64,000 nucleotides of DNA from Microcebus murinus (taxonomy: Eukaryota > Chordata > Mammalia > Primates > Cheirogaleidae), in NCBI RefSeq assembly GCF_040939455.1, contig NC_134106.1, positions 42,368,001-42,432,000 of the forward strand, in the 5' to 3' direction. Numbering within the stretch: position 1 is the first letter of the stretch; every line of letters starts with the position of its first letter. Shown here piece after piece: positions 1 to 9,850 of this stretch. The position numbers and the translations under genes are program-made. Under the pieces are notes generated by a model. That model was given only the letters and a program-made list of their open reading frames with translations, was not told the DNA's origin and made no database searches.

Positions 1-411
1 TAATATTACATAGAATAAAAATGGCCTAATATTTGTCTCCAATTTTTATCTTTTATAAAATATTACAATGAACACTTTGTGCATTTATCCTTGTTCATAT
101 GTAACAGTGTTTTTCTCAGGTAGATACATAGAAACAATATCTGAGTAAGTAAGAATATAATTCTAAATTTGAAAAATTTAATCTCAAATGTAGCTAGTCT
201 TTTACAGCTCCACCAATACAAAATGATTGTCCATTTTGTCAAATTTGTCTCAAGACTGCACATTAAAATTGAATTATGGTCAGTCTATTAGAATATATGC
301 TACACCATATTTTAATCTGTAAATTCTGGATTATTAGAAAGTTTGGCAATCTTTTGCCAGCTACATTTCTTTGGAATGCATATACATTTTCTTTGGAACT
401 TTCCTTTGTAT
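1..411. other. Unassigned AT-rich sequence
   Basis: No repeat family, exon or RNA gene was recognised here. The sequence is AT-rich with stops in all frames over short distances. Confidence 0.5.
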
Positions 412-600
412 GATTTAAAAAAATTTTTAGTACACATATGATAATTATACATATTTACAGAGTACATAGTGATGTTGTGATACATATAATGTATAGTGAT
501 CAGATAAGGGTAATTTGTATATCCATCATCTCATCATACTTCTGCCTTGCCTCTGTACTCTTACCTAACTCTTAATAGTTCATGAGTCTTCCCTTTCCCC
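412..600 (-). mobile_element. Old L1 3' UTR fragment (L1MA/L1PB-like)
   Basis: The plus strand reads as the reverse complement of an older primate L1 3' UTR: a poly-T-like start, then a 'gtacat-agtg-atgttgtgatacat' type motif and 'atatccatcatctcatcat'. This resembles the L1PB/L1MA tail and differs from the younger L1 tails elsewhere in the window. No coding sequence remains. The right edge is approximate. Confidence 0.55.
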
Positions 601-1017
601 AAAGTGTGCAGTGGTGGTCTTGTTCTTGTCCTTTTACTTTATTGCCTTATAATAAAAGATAATATTTCAAAAGATAAAGTCATTACTTTCATACAGATGT
701 AAAAAAAGAATACCTTTTAAAGATTTTATTCTACTTAGTAATTAATCAATGAGGAAAGCAGGCAGATGTTTTAGCTGGTTCAAAAGATAATCTGGTGAGT
801 AGACACACTTAGAGGTCAGGAATATTTACATGAATATGCAAATAGAACAAAACTACTTGTTCCACTGGAGTGGGAAGCTAAATGAACCTCTACTGGATAG
901 GACAAAACTTGTCTGTCTACAGACAAGAACTATTTAGAATTGTCATCAGTGATCTACAATTTAAAGAGTTCTAAACAGCCTCCATATAATCAGAATCAGG
1001 AAACCCTGAAAGGTATT
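601..1017. other. Unassigned sequence
   Basis: Unique-looking sequence between the old L1 fragment and the hAT element. I see no coding or repeat signature. Confidence 0.4.
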
Positions 1018-1221
1018 CTCCAGAGCAGGGGTGGGGAATCTTTTCATGTTGGATGGCCACATTAATTTAGCTATAATCAAAGAAGGCCATATTCAAGAAA
1101 CTGCAATTAGATATACTTAAAAATGTACATTGTTTTGTAAAAATCTAACTATTATGTACTTAATAATTTTTAAATGATAACTATATTAATCTTAATGTTA
1201 ACTAAACTTTTTAATTATTTT

Positions 1222-1508
1222 TTTATTTCAGCATATTATAAGGGTACAAATGTTTAGGTTATGTATATTACCTTTGCCCCACCTGAGTCAGAGCTTTAAG
1301 CGTGTTCATCTCCTAGACGGTGTGCACTGCACCCATTAGGTGTGAATATATCCATCCCCTCCTCCCACTCCCATCTGCCTGACACCCAGTGAATGTTATT
1401 ACTATATGTGCACTTAAGAGTTGGTTAGTTTAGTCAGTTAATACCAATTTGATGAATTTGGTGAATACATGTGGTGCTTGTTTTTCCATTCGTGTGACTT
1501 CACTTAGA
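1222..1508 (-). mobile_element. 5'-truncated lemur-type L1, nested in the hAT element
   Basis: The plus strand starts with poly-T and 'tttcagcatattata-gggtacaaatg', the complement of the L1 3' UTR repeated elsewhere in this window (5.8, 35.5, 49.8, 56.5 and 62.8 kb). Only about 290 bp of the 3' end is present. Likely TSDs are TTAATTATTTT (1211-1221) and TTAATGATTTT (1509-1519). It interrupts the hAT sequence and so inserted after the hAT did. Confidence 0.8.
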
Positions 1509-1539
1509 TTAATGATTTTGTTTTGTTTGGTTTTTGCTA

Positions 1540-2790
1540 GAAAGCATTTCAATATTTGGTTGCAGAATGGAGGTCCATAGTTTCAGTTGACCCTTGAGAT
1601 GGGTATCAGTCATTTGAGCCCTTAAGGGCATCTTGATTTGGCTTAGATATGAAAATATAGATTTGTGGCAATACGTAGTCGAAAAACAAGAATGTATTTT
1701 TGGGGGTATGTTGACAAAGGCATGGGTATTCTACTGCATTTTTCCATATTTCAATTGGATCTTTCTTATAATAGCATCAAACAATGACTTTAAAATGTCA
1801 TCTACTGAGAGCTCAATCAATTCCATCTGTACTTTTTTGAGTGTCTTGGTGATATCAACTAGGTGAGGCTGAAATGCTAATTTGAGTGTGGTGTCATTAT
1901 TCTCAAAGTCAGTGAACCTTTCATTGTATTCTCCAATTAATAGATCTATAATAGCCGCGTATTCTTCAAATGATTTGCATACATCATCCTGCTCATCAAT
2001 GGCCTTTGCTAACTGTGGAAAATGTTCATCCAAAATTTCCTTTTGAAAAGTGTTTTGGAAAAGATAGCTTTTTTTGAAAATGTTTGAATTTTTTCCACAT
2101 ATCATATATAGACTTAGTTTTACCTTGAAAAAAATGTTCAGTAATTTTGATTTTACATGATATCATATAGAAATGCTGCATTTCTATAGAAATCTTCTTT
2201 CAATAATTCATATTGCTGATTTTGTTTTTCATAAAATTTAACTATCTGTACTCTTGGAGATAAAATTTTGGCTAACACCTGTCCCTGGAATAGCCAACAC
2301 ACTTTAGAATGATATGGCAAATCCACATTGAATACCTCATCCTTCAACTTTAAGATGTTATGAAACTGACCATGTCACCTTGCATTTGCAGGAATATAGT
2401 TAACAAGGCTTTTAACTTGTTGCAAAGTGTCACTTAAAGTAGTAGCATTAGCACAGATTTTGCTGAGGAAAGATACAATGAAAATAAATGAGAGCATCAG
2501 GATCTATTAATACTTTTCTTATCTGTGCAATAAACCCTTCATGTTTTCTGTTCTGCAAGGTGCATTGTTGGTACACAATGTGGTACATACACTCACTAAA
2601 TTTACTGAAATCAGTCCAACCTCACATTTATCTTGAAACTTGTTGAAGATATCTATTTCAAGTGTTCTATTCTCAAGAGTGCCCAAAGTGAGTAACTCTT
2701 TGTAGCAAAGAAAATCTTCTGTTATGATCCAAATGAAATATAAAACCTGTGCCAAGTCAGTAGTATCAGTTGATTATCCAAAGAGATTGC

Positions 2791-2843
<53 letters not shown>

Positions 2844-3362
2844 CTTTTGAAGTATTGCATGAAATTGTTCTGTTAAGGTGAAGGCTAATTCATGCTGCCA
2901 ATCAATTATGGTTCTCCTTGAAAGAGGCAGTTGTTGTACTTTAAAATGTTACTGCAGTCTAAGCATCTTACAACTTCAACAGTGCATTCTTTCACAATTT
3001 CTATATCACTGAATGGTTTCCCTTTTCCCCTCCAAATATATAAGCTACTTTATAAGTTGCTTCCGGGGCATTACTTCCAGGTTTTATTGCTGCTTGAAAG
3101 AATTGTCTTTGCTTTTGCTTTTCATCTTTTAATTTCTGCAGTATAATCTTTCTTGCCTCACCCTTTGAATTAAAATATTTGTGGTCCTTATGAGTTAGTT
3201 ATAATGCTGATGAGCATTGCATTTCTTTAATGTTGATATTGCAGTATCACAAAGCAAGCAAATCATCTTATCTTTAGCAGAAACATGATAATATTGCAAT
3301 TCCCAATCCTCATTAAAAAATCTGTTTTCTTCTTTCAGCCTTCTTTTGGTCTTCTTTGACAT
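1540..3362 (-). pseudogene. hAT-family transposase, broken coding sequence
   Basis: This encoded the DNA-cutting and joining enzyme of the surrounding hAT element and would have acted in the nucleus on the element's terminal repeats. A plausible start is the ATG at 3362-3360, giving MSKKTKRR, followed by a NEDWELQYY and a C-x2-C (ICLLCD) pattern like the BED zinc finger of ZBED5/GTF2IRD2-type transposases. Further on, 2755-2519 has an EDFL...DIFNKF...CTNNAP block that matches the catalytic-core 'C.DGAP' region. 2347-2153 has a YHSKVCWL...GQVL block. 2105-1731 has a DFENND...LKLAFQPH...QMELIEL block, and 1730-1540 a degenerate C-terminal dimerisation (hATC) region. The frame shifts several times and an early stop follows the zinc finger, so no functional enzyme is made. 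Related domesticated genes exist in mammals, but the terminal repeats and TSD show this is an ordinary transposon copy. Confidence 0.8.
2794..2841. repeat. (TA)n microsatellite
   Basis: About 24 uninterrupted TA dinucleotides inside the decayed hAT transposase region. It is a likely polymorphic site and may be cruciform-prone. Confidence 0.95.
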
Positions 3363-3835
3363 GATGGGCTGTTAAGCAGATAAAATTAAAAAAATACTGC
3401 TGATCTGTGCAACTATTGACATATTCCACTTCACAGAGAAACACAGCGCACTGTTTTCAAAAGTGGGTAACAGACTGGTGTACTCAACCCCCATAAACTT
3501 TCACAAACCAACCTTGTGCAGTAGTGTCAAGCAGGGGAAGTTAGAACTAAATCATGAGCATAGCAGCCATCAATTTAGCCCTTTGGTTTACTAATGTTCT
3601 AATTGTGCTGGTCAATCTGGGAGGATTATTTTGTTGAAATTTATTTTATTCCTTGGTATTTTAAATATGTTCATTTTAAAAATAAAATGAAAATATAAAA
3701 GATGAACAAAAATGTATTAATAAAAATAAAAGGATTTGTTCTGTGAAATTTGGATTCAGTCCAAAGGCCTCACTTAAGGACCTAGGAGACCACATGTGGC
3801 ATTGAGGTTGCAGGTTCCACACCCCTGCTCTGGAG

Positions 3836-4493
3836 TTTTAAAAATGTTCTGAAGCACAAATATCCTACCCTGGGTTCCTTGTTTCCTTTTATAATTTCTA
3901 TAGGGTAATACCAGTAGAAAAAACCCAGAGCCCATGCTAAATTCCCTCTTGGTAAATTGAAGGTGAACTTCTGCAAATTTACCACTGTTTCTCTTTTACT
4001 TATAGTACCCTCTCTTGTTTTCCAGAAATATTATGAAATATTTCTCTTTGAAAAGTGAAAAATAAGAAGAGCAACATTTTCCCATTCTTCTAGGGGATTT
4101 GGAATTTACATACAGTGAAAATTTTTTAAATGATTAACCAAGTAATTGCATTTTATATCTTTCCCTTGGTTTTCTTTAGAAAATGTAGCACCAATATAAT
4201 ACACTTTTTGACACAATCTGGTCATTTTTATTTCCACATTTTAAAATATCATTTATGATGGCATCAAGATGTAAAGACTTTAAATTTACATTGTTGGTAT
4301 CAAGTAGATATTGTCTTAGGCTTAAAAATATTTCACCTAGCAAGAATGATTAAATATTATTCTGAATGCTGTGAATTCTCGAATTTATAATCAACCTTAT
4401 ATATCACATACTGAATATCATCATTTGATCATTCAGCATTCTGCCTAATTGATTTAATGGCTTACATAGCCGTTACTATTTCATGATATTTAC

Positions 4494-4535
<42 letters not shown>

Positions 4536-5752
4536 CACAGTCATGAATTCTAATGGTCTTCTTCACTTTCTTGCACTTTTAATTTTAGTCACTTAATGTA
4601 AATTTATTCCCTTTATCAAGTATGCAAATAAAATCAGAATTTGCACATATGGAAAGCACTCTTATGTACATAGAAACAGTAAATGTCTCATAGATTTTTA
4701 ATAGGAAGAACAAATACCACACAGATAATGTGGTATTTTGATTATGATAACCATCTATTTTCTTAGAACATGATGATAATTCTAGACTATGCCTTTGTCA
4801 GCTAGGTCCTGGTAAATCACTGCCTTATGTCTTTCTGCAACCATCCTTTTGTACTCCTCATGCCCACTATTCCAAAACATAAGAATGATACAGGATCACA
4901 TCGTTAAGTTTGTTTTTCTGTCTATCTCTACAGCTAGGTGAAAAAACAAACCTTAAACAAGAAAAATAAGGAAAATAAGCAAGTTTATAAGCGATGTTCA
5001 GAGAGCCTAATCCAATGATAGTGCTGACTTGATTTTTTTCTTATTTAAATGCAAATACTTTATCTTGCTGAAACATTCACTTTCCATTTCAGAGGCAATT
5101 ACTGACTGCACAGCTGTGCCCCACCCCTCAATTGTCTATAATGTACTATTTCAACCATAAGAAAAAATTATTCTTTAACTGTCATAACCATACTATTTTT
5201 GTATGTATTAACATCATCCTCTTCCATGTCGCAGGCTTCAGTGCACTCCAGTTCCAATTGGTTTTTATGACTGTGCTGGTCAATTCTACTCAAGGTACCC
5301 GACCATAGATAAAGTTTCCAAGGCAGGGATTTCAGCTATGAACATTTTCTTTCCATTTCAAGTTTTCTTCTGCACTTGTCCTAAATCTGAGCTATCCTAG
5401 CACATATTTTTAAGCTCTGTCAGTATATGCATTAGTATTCTCAAGAAATACTTTGCTCCAAGATGTATGTATAACATGTATTTTGTTATATAACTGGTAT
5501 TCTTGAAGAGAGAAAACTTACACTCAGGAGGACTGAATTTTTCAGACAAGTTCTTATGATACAGCTTTACATATGGTCCACTAGAGTAGCCTTCTCAAGT
5601 ACCAGATAATGTCCAGCTTTATCAGATGATTGGAGGATGAAATTAGTCCAGTGATTTAGAGTTCTTTCTTATAAGTTGCATTGCCAGAGGTTATGGAAAT
5701 ATTAGGGAGAATAAAATCATTTATCTTCAAACTTAAAAAAAGAGAACATTTA
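3836..5752. other. Unassigned sequence between hAT and L1
   Basis: About 1.9 kb without a recognisable gene. Apart from the CA array at 4495-4531 I see no repeat family. The open frames are short and show no protein similarity that I recognise. Confidence 0.5.
4495..4531. repeat. (CA)n microsatellite
   Basis: About 18 CA dinucleotides, uninterrupted. Confidence 0.95.
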
Positions 5753-5979
5753 GATTTGTTTTTATTTATTGTTTATTTATTTTTAATTGTTTTATTTCAG
5801 CATATTATGGGGGTACAAATGTTTAAGTTATGTATATTGCTCTGGCCCCACCTGAATCAGAGCTTGAAATGTGCCCATCCCCCAGACAGTGCTCACCACA
5901 CCCATTAGGTGTGTATATGCCCATCCCCCTTTCCCCCTTGCCATCTGCCCAGCACCCGAGGAATGTTATTACTATATGT

Positions 5980-7350
5980 GCACTTAAGTGTTGATCAGTT
6001 AACACCAATTTGATGGCTGAGTACACGTGGTGTTTGTTTTTCCATTCTTGGGATACTCCACTTAGTAGAATGGGCTCCAGCTCTATCCAGGAAAATACAA
6101 GAGGTGCTATATCACCATTGATTTTTGTGGCTGAGTAGAACAACATGGTATACATATACCACATTTTATTAATTCACTCATGTATTGATGGCACTTGGGT
6201 TGTTTCCACATCTTTGCAATTGTGAATTGTGCTACTATAAACATTTGAGTGAAGATGTTTGTTTTATAGAATGTCTTTTGTTCTTTTGGGTAGATGCCCA
6301 GTAATGGGATTGTTGGATCAATGGCAGTTCTACTTGTATCTATTTGAGGTATCCCCATGTGGCTTTCCACAGAGGTTGTATTAGTTTGCAGTCTCACCAG
6401 CAGTGTGTGAGTGTTCCTATCTCTCTGAAACCAAGCCAACATTTATTGTTTTGAGACTTTTTGATAAAGGCTATTCTCACTGGACATAAGTGATATTTCA
6501 TAGTGGTTTTGATTTGCATTCCCAATGATTAGAAATATTGGGCATTTTTTCATATGTTTGTTAGCCTTTAGTCTATCTTCTTTTGAAAAGTTTCTGTTCA
6601 TGTCCTTTGCCCACTTTTTGATATGGTTATTTGATATTTTTTCTTGCTGATTTTTCTGAGTTCTGCATAGATTTTAGTTATCAGCTTTTTATTGGATGTG
6701 TAACTTGCTTTGTGTCCTAGGATACAGTCAATCTTAGAGAATGTCCTATGGGCTGATGAGAAAAATGTATATTCAGTGGTTTTTGGGTAGAATGCTCTGT
6801 AAATGTCAGCCAGGCCCATTTGTTGTAGGGTTCTGTTTAAATCCATTGTTTCTTTGTTTATTTTCTGTTTGGAGGATCTGTTCTGTTCTGTCAGAGGGTT
6901 GTTGAAGTCTCTGGCTATTACAGTGTTGCTGTTTATCATTGTTTAAATCAAGTAGGATTTGCTTCATGAATCTGGGTGCACCTGAGTTAGGTGCATATAT
7001 ATTTAGAATTGTTATGTCTTCCTGTTGAATTGTCAACTTTTGTTGATTTAAAGACTACGTATGTTATCTGAAATCAGAACTGCCACACCAGTTTTCTTTT
7101 GGCTTCCATTTGCTTGAAATATTGTTTTCCATCATTTCACCTTGAGTCTGAATGTATCCTTGTGGGTTACATGTGTTTTCTGAAAACAGCAGATACTTGG
7201 CTTGTGTATATTTATCCATTTAGCCAGCCTATGTCTCCTTAGTGTGTACTTCAAGCTATCACTTTTATTGAGAGAATTGGTAAATGGGGCAGATTTCTAT
7301 TCATCCGGTTGAGTTGAATTTTATTGCTTTGCTTTCTCTCTTGAGCCATT
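5980..7350 (-). pseudogene. L1 ORF2 remnant: endonuclease joined to C-terminus, reverse transcriptase missing
   Basis: Intact ORF2p is an endonuclease plus reverse transcriptase that nicks target DNA and copies L1 RNA into it. On the minus strand the 7036-6806 region reads ITILNIYAPNSGAPRF, typical of the L1 endonuclease. The 6939-6598 frame continues with DFNNPL and SKIDCILGHK, close to the conserved endonuclease GDFN and SxID motifs. The same open frame then passes directly into [12 protein letters not shown] C-terminal sequence. The whole reverse transcriptase and much of the cysteine-rich domain are absent. Frames at 6442-6107 and 6164-5823 continue the C-terminus with frameshifts. Overall length is about 1.4 kb against roughly 3.8 kb for a full ORF2. 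It is inactive. Confidence 0.8.
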
Positions 7351-7735
7351 GTGGTATCTGGCCTTTGATGTTTAGCTTTTTGGTGATTTTACATTGGTGA
7401 ATGTTTAGTGTGCTGATCCATGCATAACACTGTTTTGAGTACTTACTGGAAGGCAGGTCTTGATGAATTCCCTCAGTCCTTGCCTTCTGAGAAGGTCTTT
7501 ATTTCTCCTTTGTATACGAAACTTAGTTTTGCAGGGTAAAAGATTCTAGGCTGGCAGTATTCTGTTTGAAAAGAGTGAGAATGGGGCCTTATTCTCTTCT
7601 TGCTTGTAAGGTCTCATTTGAGAAGTCTGCCATTATTTTGATGGGTTTTCCTTTGTAGGTTACCTGCTTCTTTTGCCTTACAACTCATGGGGGGGCCTCT
7701 TTGTTGGCTATTTTGTTCAGTCTGATGATGTGTTT

Positions 7736-7826
7736 TATGCAGCCAACATCACCCTGATACCAAAACCAGGAAAGAATTCAACAAAAAAAGAAAACTACAG
7801 ACCAATATCCCTTATGAATATAGATG
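7736..7826 (+). mobile_element. Inverted fragment of L1 reverse transcriptase sequence
   Basis: About 90 bp read in sense as L1 ORF2: 'ataccaaaaccaggaaag', 'aaaactacagaccaatatcc' and 'cttatgaatatagatg' are the classic segment preceding the catalytic part of the reverse transcriptase. It sits in opposite orientation to the L1 around it and ends abruptly at a 30-bp tandem repeat. Confidence 0.8.
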
Positions 7827-8649
7827 GGTGAAAATGCACAATCCGGTCACCAGACAGGTGAAAATGCACAATCCGGGATAGGCTTGCCTTTGTTTCTTCT
7901 GACGGAAGCAGGTCCCCCAGCCTGTGTTTGTCAGAAGCATTTAAAAGCAAATAGGCTAGCTGCAGCCACCTGTGGCAAGGGATAAAATTCAGGGCAAGCA
8001 GAGATGGGAAATCCTGGGAAGGAAGAGTCTGGGGAAGGAGATACAGGGGGGAGTAAAGGCTGGGAAAAGCTCCTGTGCATACCAGGGAATTAGAAGGCCA
8101 TAATGTGTCCAAGGCAGGACACATGCTGAGAGAAGGCCTGAGAAGACCCTAAGCTTTCACTTCTGGCTGACCTTAGGTGTCCTGCAAGCAGGAAGTGAAG
8201 GCTAAGGCAGAATTGCAAATAGCCTGGCTAAGTGTTGAAGGAATGCCCCAACACAGAGCCAATATTCAAAGACTCGGAGAATAGTTTCATTTTTCTTTCT
8301 TTTTTTTCTCTTTCTTGGCTCCAGGTGTTTAGGGATGTCTCTGTCAAGTCACCAGCTGACCACTAAGCTACCAGAACAGAGACTTCAGTGGGTACACATG
8401 TCAAAGAATACAGTCTTGACATGTACAGCATTTAGTGAATGGAATAGTATATAAATCTATCCTCCAGCTGCCACAATGATCAGCATTTGGCCATCCTTGT
8501 TTCCTTCAACCCTTTGCCCACTGTCCACCCTCCACTCAATTTTGTTATTATTTTTTTTATAGTTTCTTAAAAGGCAACATTTATGCATACATTTTAACTA
8601 TTCAATTGTGACAAATGAATATGCTTCTGTAACCCATATCCCTATGGTT
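7827..8649. other. Unidentified insert within the L1 ORF1 region
   Basis: This block is less AT-rich than its surroundings and does not read as L1 in either orientation. It begins with a tandem repeat (30-bp unit, 7827-7856 and a partial copy to 7876). It contains a pyrimidine run near 8288-8323 and a perfect 9-bp inverted repeat (8396-8404 with 8416-8424). The last 150 bp (about 8485-8649) resembles the 3' UTR style of older L1. I do not recognise the family of the rest. An LTR or 5' UTR fragment of an unfamiliar retroelement is possible. A 109-codon frame on the minus strand has no recognisable similarity. Confidence 0.4.
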
Positions 8650-8966
8650 ATCCCTATACCTATGATTCTCACATCAGGCCTCTTCATATAATCCCATATT
8701 TCTTGTATACTTTATTTTTTTCTCTTATTTCTCTGCTCTATTTCTGTGATGGACTTATTTAATTGAAAGGTATTATCTTCAGTCCCTGAGATTCTTTTTC
8801 CTGTTTGATCTACCCTAGACTTTCCACTGTGTTTTGTAATTCCTTGAATAAATTCTTCATTTCCAGGAGTTCACTTTGATTTTCCTTTAATATTTCAATT
8901 TCTTTAGTAAATTTTTCTTCCAATTTCTGGAGTTTTTTGTGGGTTCTTTGTGTTTGTTATCCATTT

Positions 8967-9037
8967 TATCTTGCATATCATTGAGTTTTCCTACAATCCA
9001 TTGTATATCTTGCATATCATTGAGTTTTCCTATAATC
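8967..9037. repeat. 39-bp tandem duplication in L1 ORF1
   Basis: The segment starting at 8967 is repeated from 9006 with one difference over the 32 bp that can be compared. It lies in the ORF1 coiled-coil region. Confidence 0.85.
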
Positions 9038-9099
9038 AAAATTCTTCTGTCATTTTAGTATTCTTAATTTGGTTGATGTTTATTGCTAGAGAGCTGGTG

Positions 9100-9850
9100 T
9101 TCCCCTTTGGGGGTGTGCTTTCCATTTGATTCTTCATACTTCCAGAGTTCTTTTGCTGATTCCTTACCATCTGGATCAGCTGTTCCTTCTTACCTTTAGA
9201 TTTTCATTTGGATAATGACAGGCCCTGGTTAGTTTCTGAGCCAGTAGGTGGTATTTGTGGGTGAAATTCAACCACACCCTGTATGATGAGTCAGTAGATG
9301 CAGTAAAAGGGTGTGCAGAATGACTACCCTGTCAGTAGGTGGTGCTTGCTGGGAGGAGCAGGGTGCAGTATTGTTTTTGTGTCCTGTAATCACCTCTTGT
9401 TTCTCTGAAGAGGCACTCTAGTGCCTCAGGTGGTGGGTGGGGGCCTGGGACTTCCAGGTGTGTCCTTATTCTCCTCATCAGTGGGGACAGGTGGGGGAAT
9501 GAGTCAGGGTGGAGGTAGGTTGGATGAGCCTGCCCTCAAGCTCCACAAATGCTGTTAGCAGGGGTCAAAGCTCTGTTCTCTGCTTTTGGGCAAAGCTGCC
9601 AGGGAAGAGCTCAAATGGCCCCAAAGCCGAAAAATCTGCATGTGGGGGTGGGGCTTCTGAGACCTGCAGTCTCCAGAAGGCCTCACTCCTTTCCATCATT
9701 CCTTATTCCACAATTTCTCCCGGCCTGTGCCAGCAGGCAGGACCTCAAGCTAGTGGATCTCCCCTGCTGTGATACAGGCTGGGAGGTTCCTGTGGGAGGA
9801 GGGTTGCCCCTCAAGCACGCTTATCTGCCCCTGGAGGCACACACAGACTG
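9100..9850 (-). promoter_or_regulatory. L1 5' UTR (antisense), former promoter region
   Basis: This is GC-richer than the rest of the window and lies just upstream of ORF1 on the minus strand, where L1 carries its internal promoter. The first ~45 bp (about 9135-9177) match the equivalent place in the full-length copy at 40488-40529. After that the two 5' UTRs diverge beyond visual recognition. Overlapping plus-strand frames of 87 and 114 codons lie here. They are antisense to the L1 and I do not treat them as genes. Confidence 0.6.

Larger units (their letters stand above)
1026..3827 (-). mobile_element. hAT (Charlie-type) DNA transposon, about 2.8 kb, decayed autonomous copy
   Basis: The two ends are imperfect inverted repeats: CAGGGGTGGGGAATC at the left and the complement of CAGGGGTGTGGAACC at the right. 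They are flanked by 8-bp direct repeats, CTCCAGAG at 1018-1025 and CTCTGGAG at 3828-3835, which fit the hAT-Charlie target preference nTCTAGAn. Inside, the minus strand carries hAT transposase coding remnants from a BED-finger-like start near 3362 down to about 1540. It is therefore a former autonomous element and not a MITE. A young L1 3' end (1222-1508) and a (TA)n array (2794-2841) interrupt it. I cannot name the subfamily from memory. It could be an old Charlie or a lineage-specific hAT. Confidence 0.85.
7390..9100 (-). pseudogene. L1 ORF1 remnant, split by a foreign block
   Basis: ORF1p is the RNA-binding coiled-coil chaperone of L1. Its C-terminal half is recognisable in antisense at 7390-7735 (the 'aattccctcag...tttgccttctgagaagg' stretch that also occurs at 39598 and 57999). 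Its N-terminal, coiled-coil half lies at about 8650-9100. The intact relative at 39.5-40.5 kb has only about 180 bp between these points, whereas here about 0.9 kb of unrelated sequence intervenes. The N-terminal part also carries a 39-bp tandem duplication (8967-9037). No long frame survives. Confidence 0.65.

Noticed and set aside
1735..3362. Domesticated hAT-derived gene (ZBED/GTF2IRD2-like)
   Set aside because: The coding sequence has stops and frame changes, and it is enclosed by hAT terminal repeats and a TSD. It is a transposon copy.
2794..4531. CRISPR-like or other spaced repeat array
   Set aside because: The only arrays are plain dinucleotide microsatellites. There are no spaced direct repeats and the DNA is vertebrate.
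7795..8124. 109-codon minus-strand frame
   Set aside because: It spans the junction of an L1 fragment, a tandem repeat and an unidentified block, so it is not a natural coding unit.
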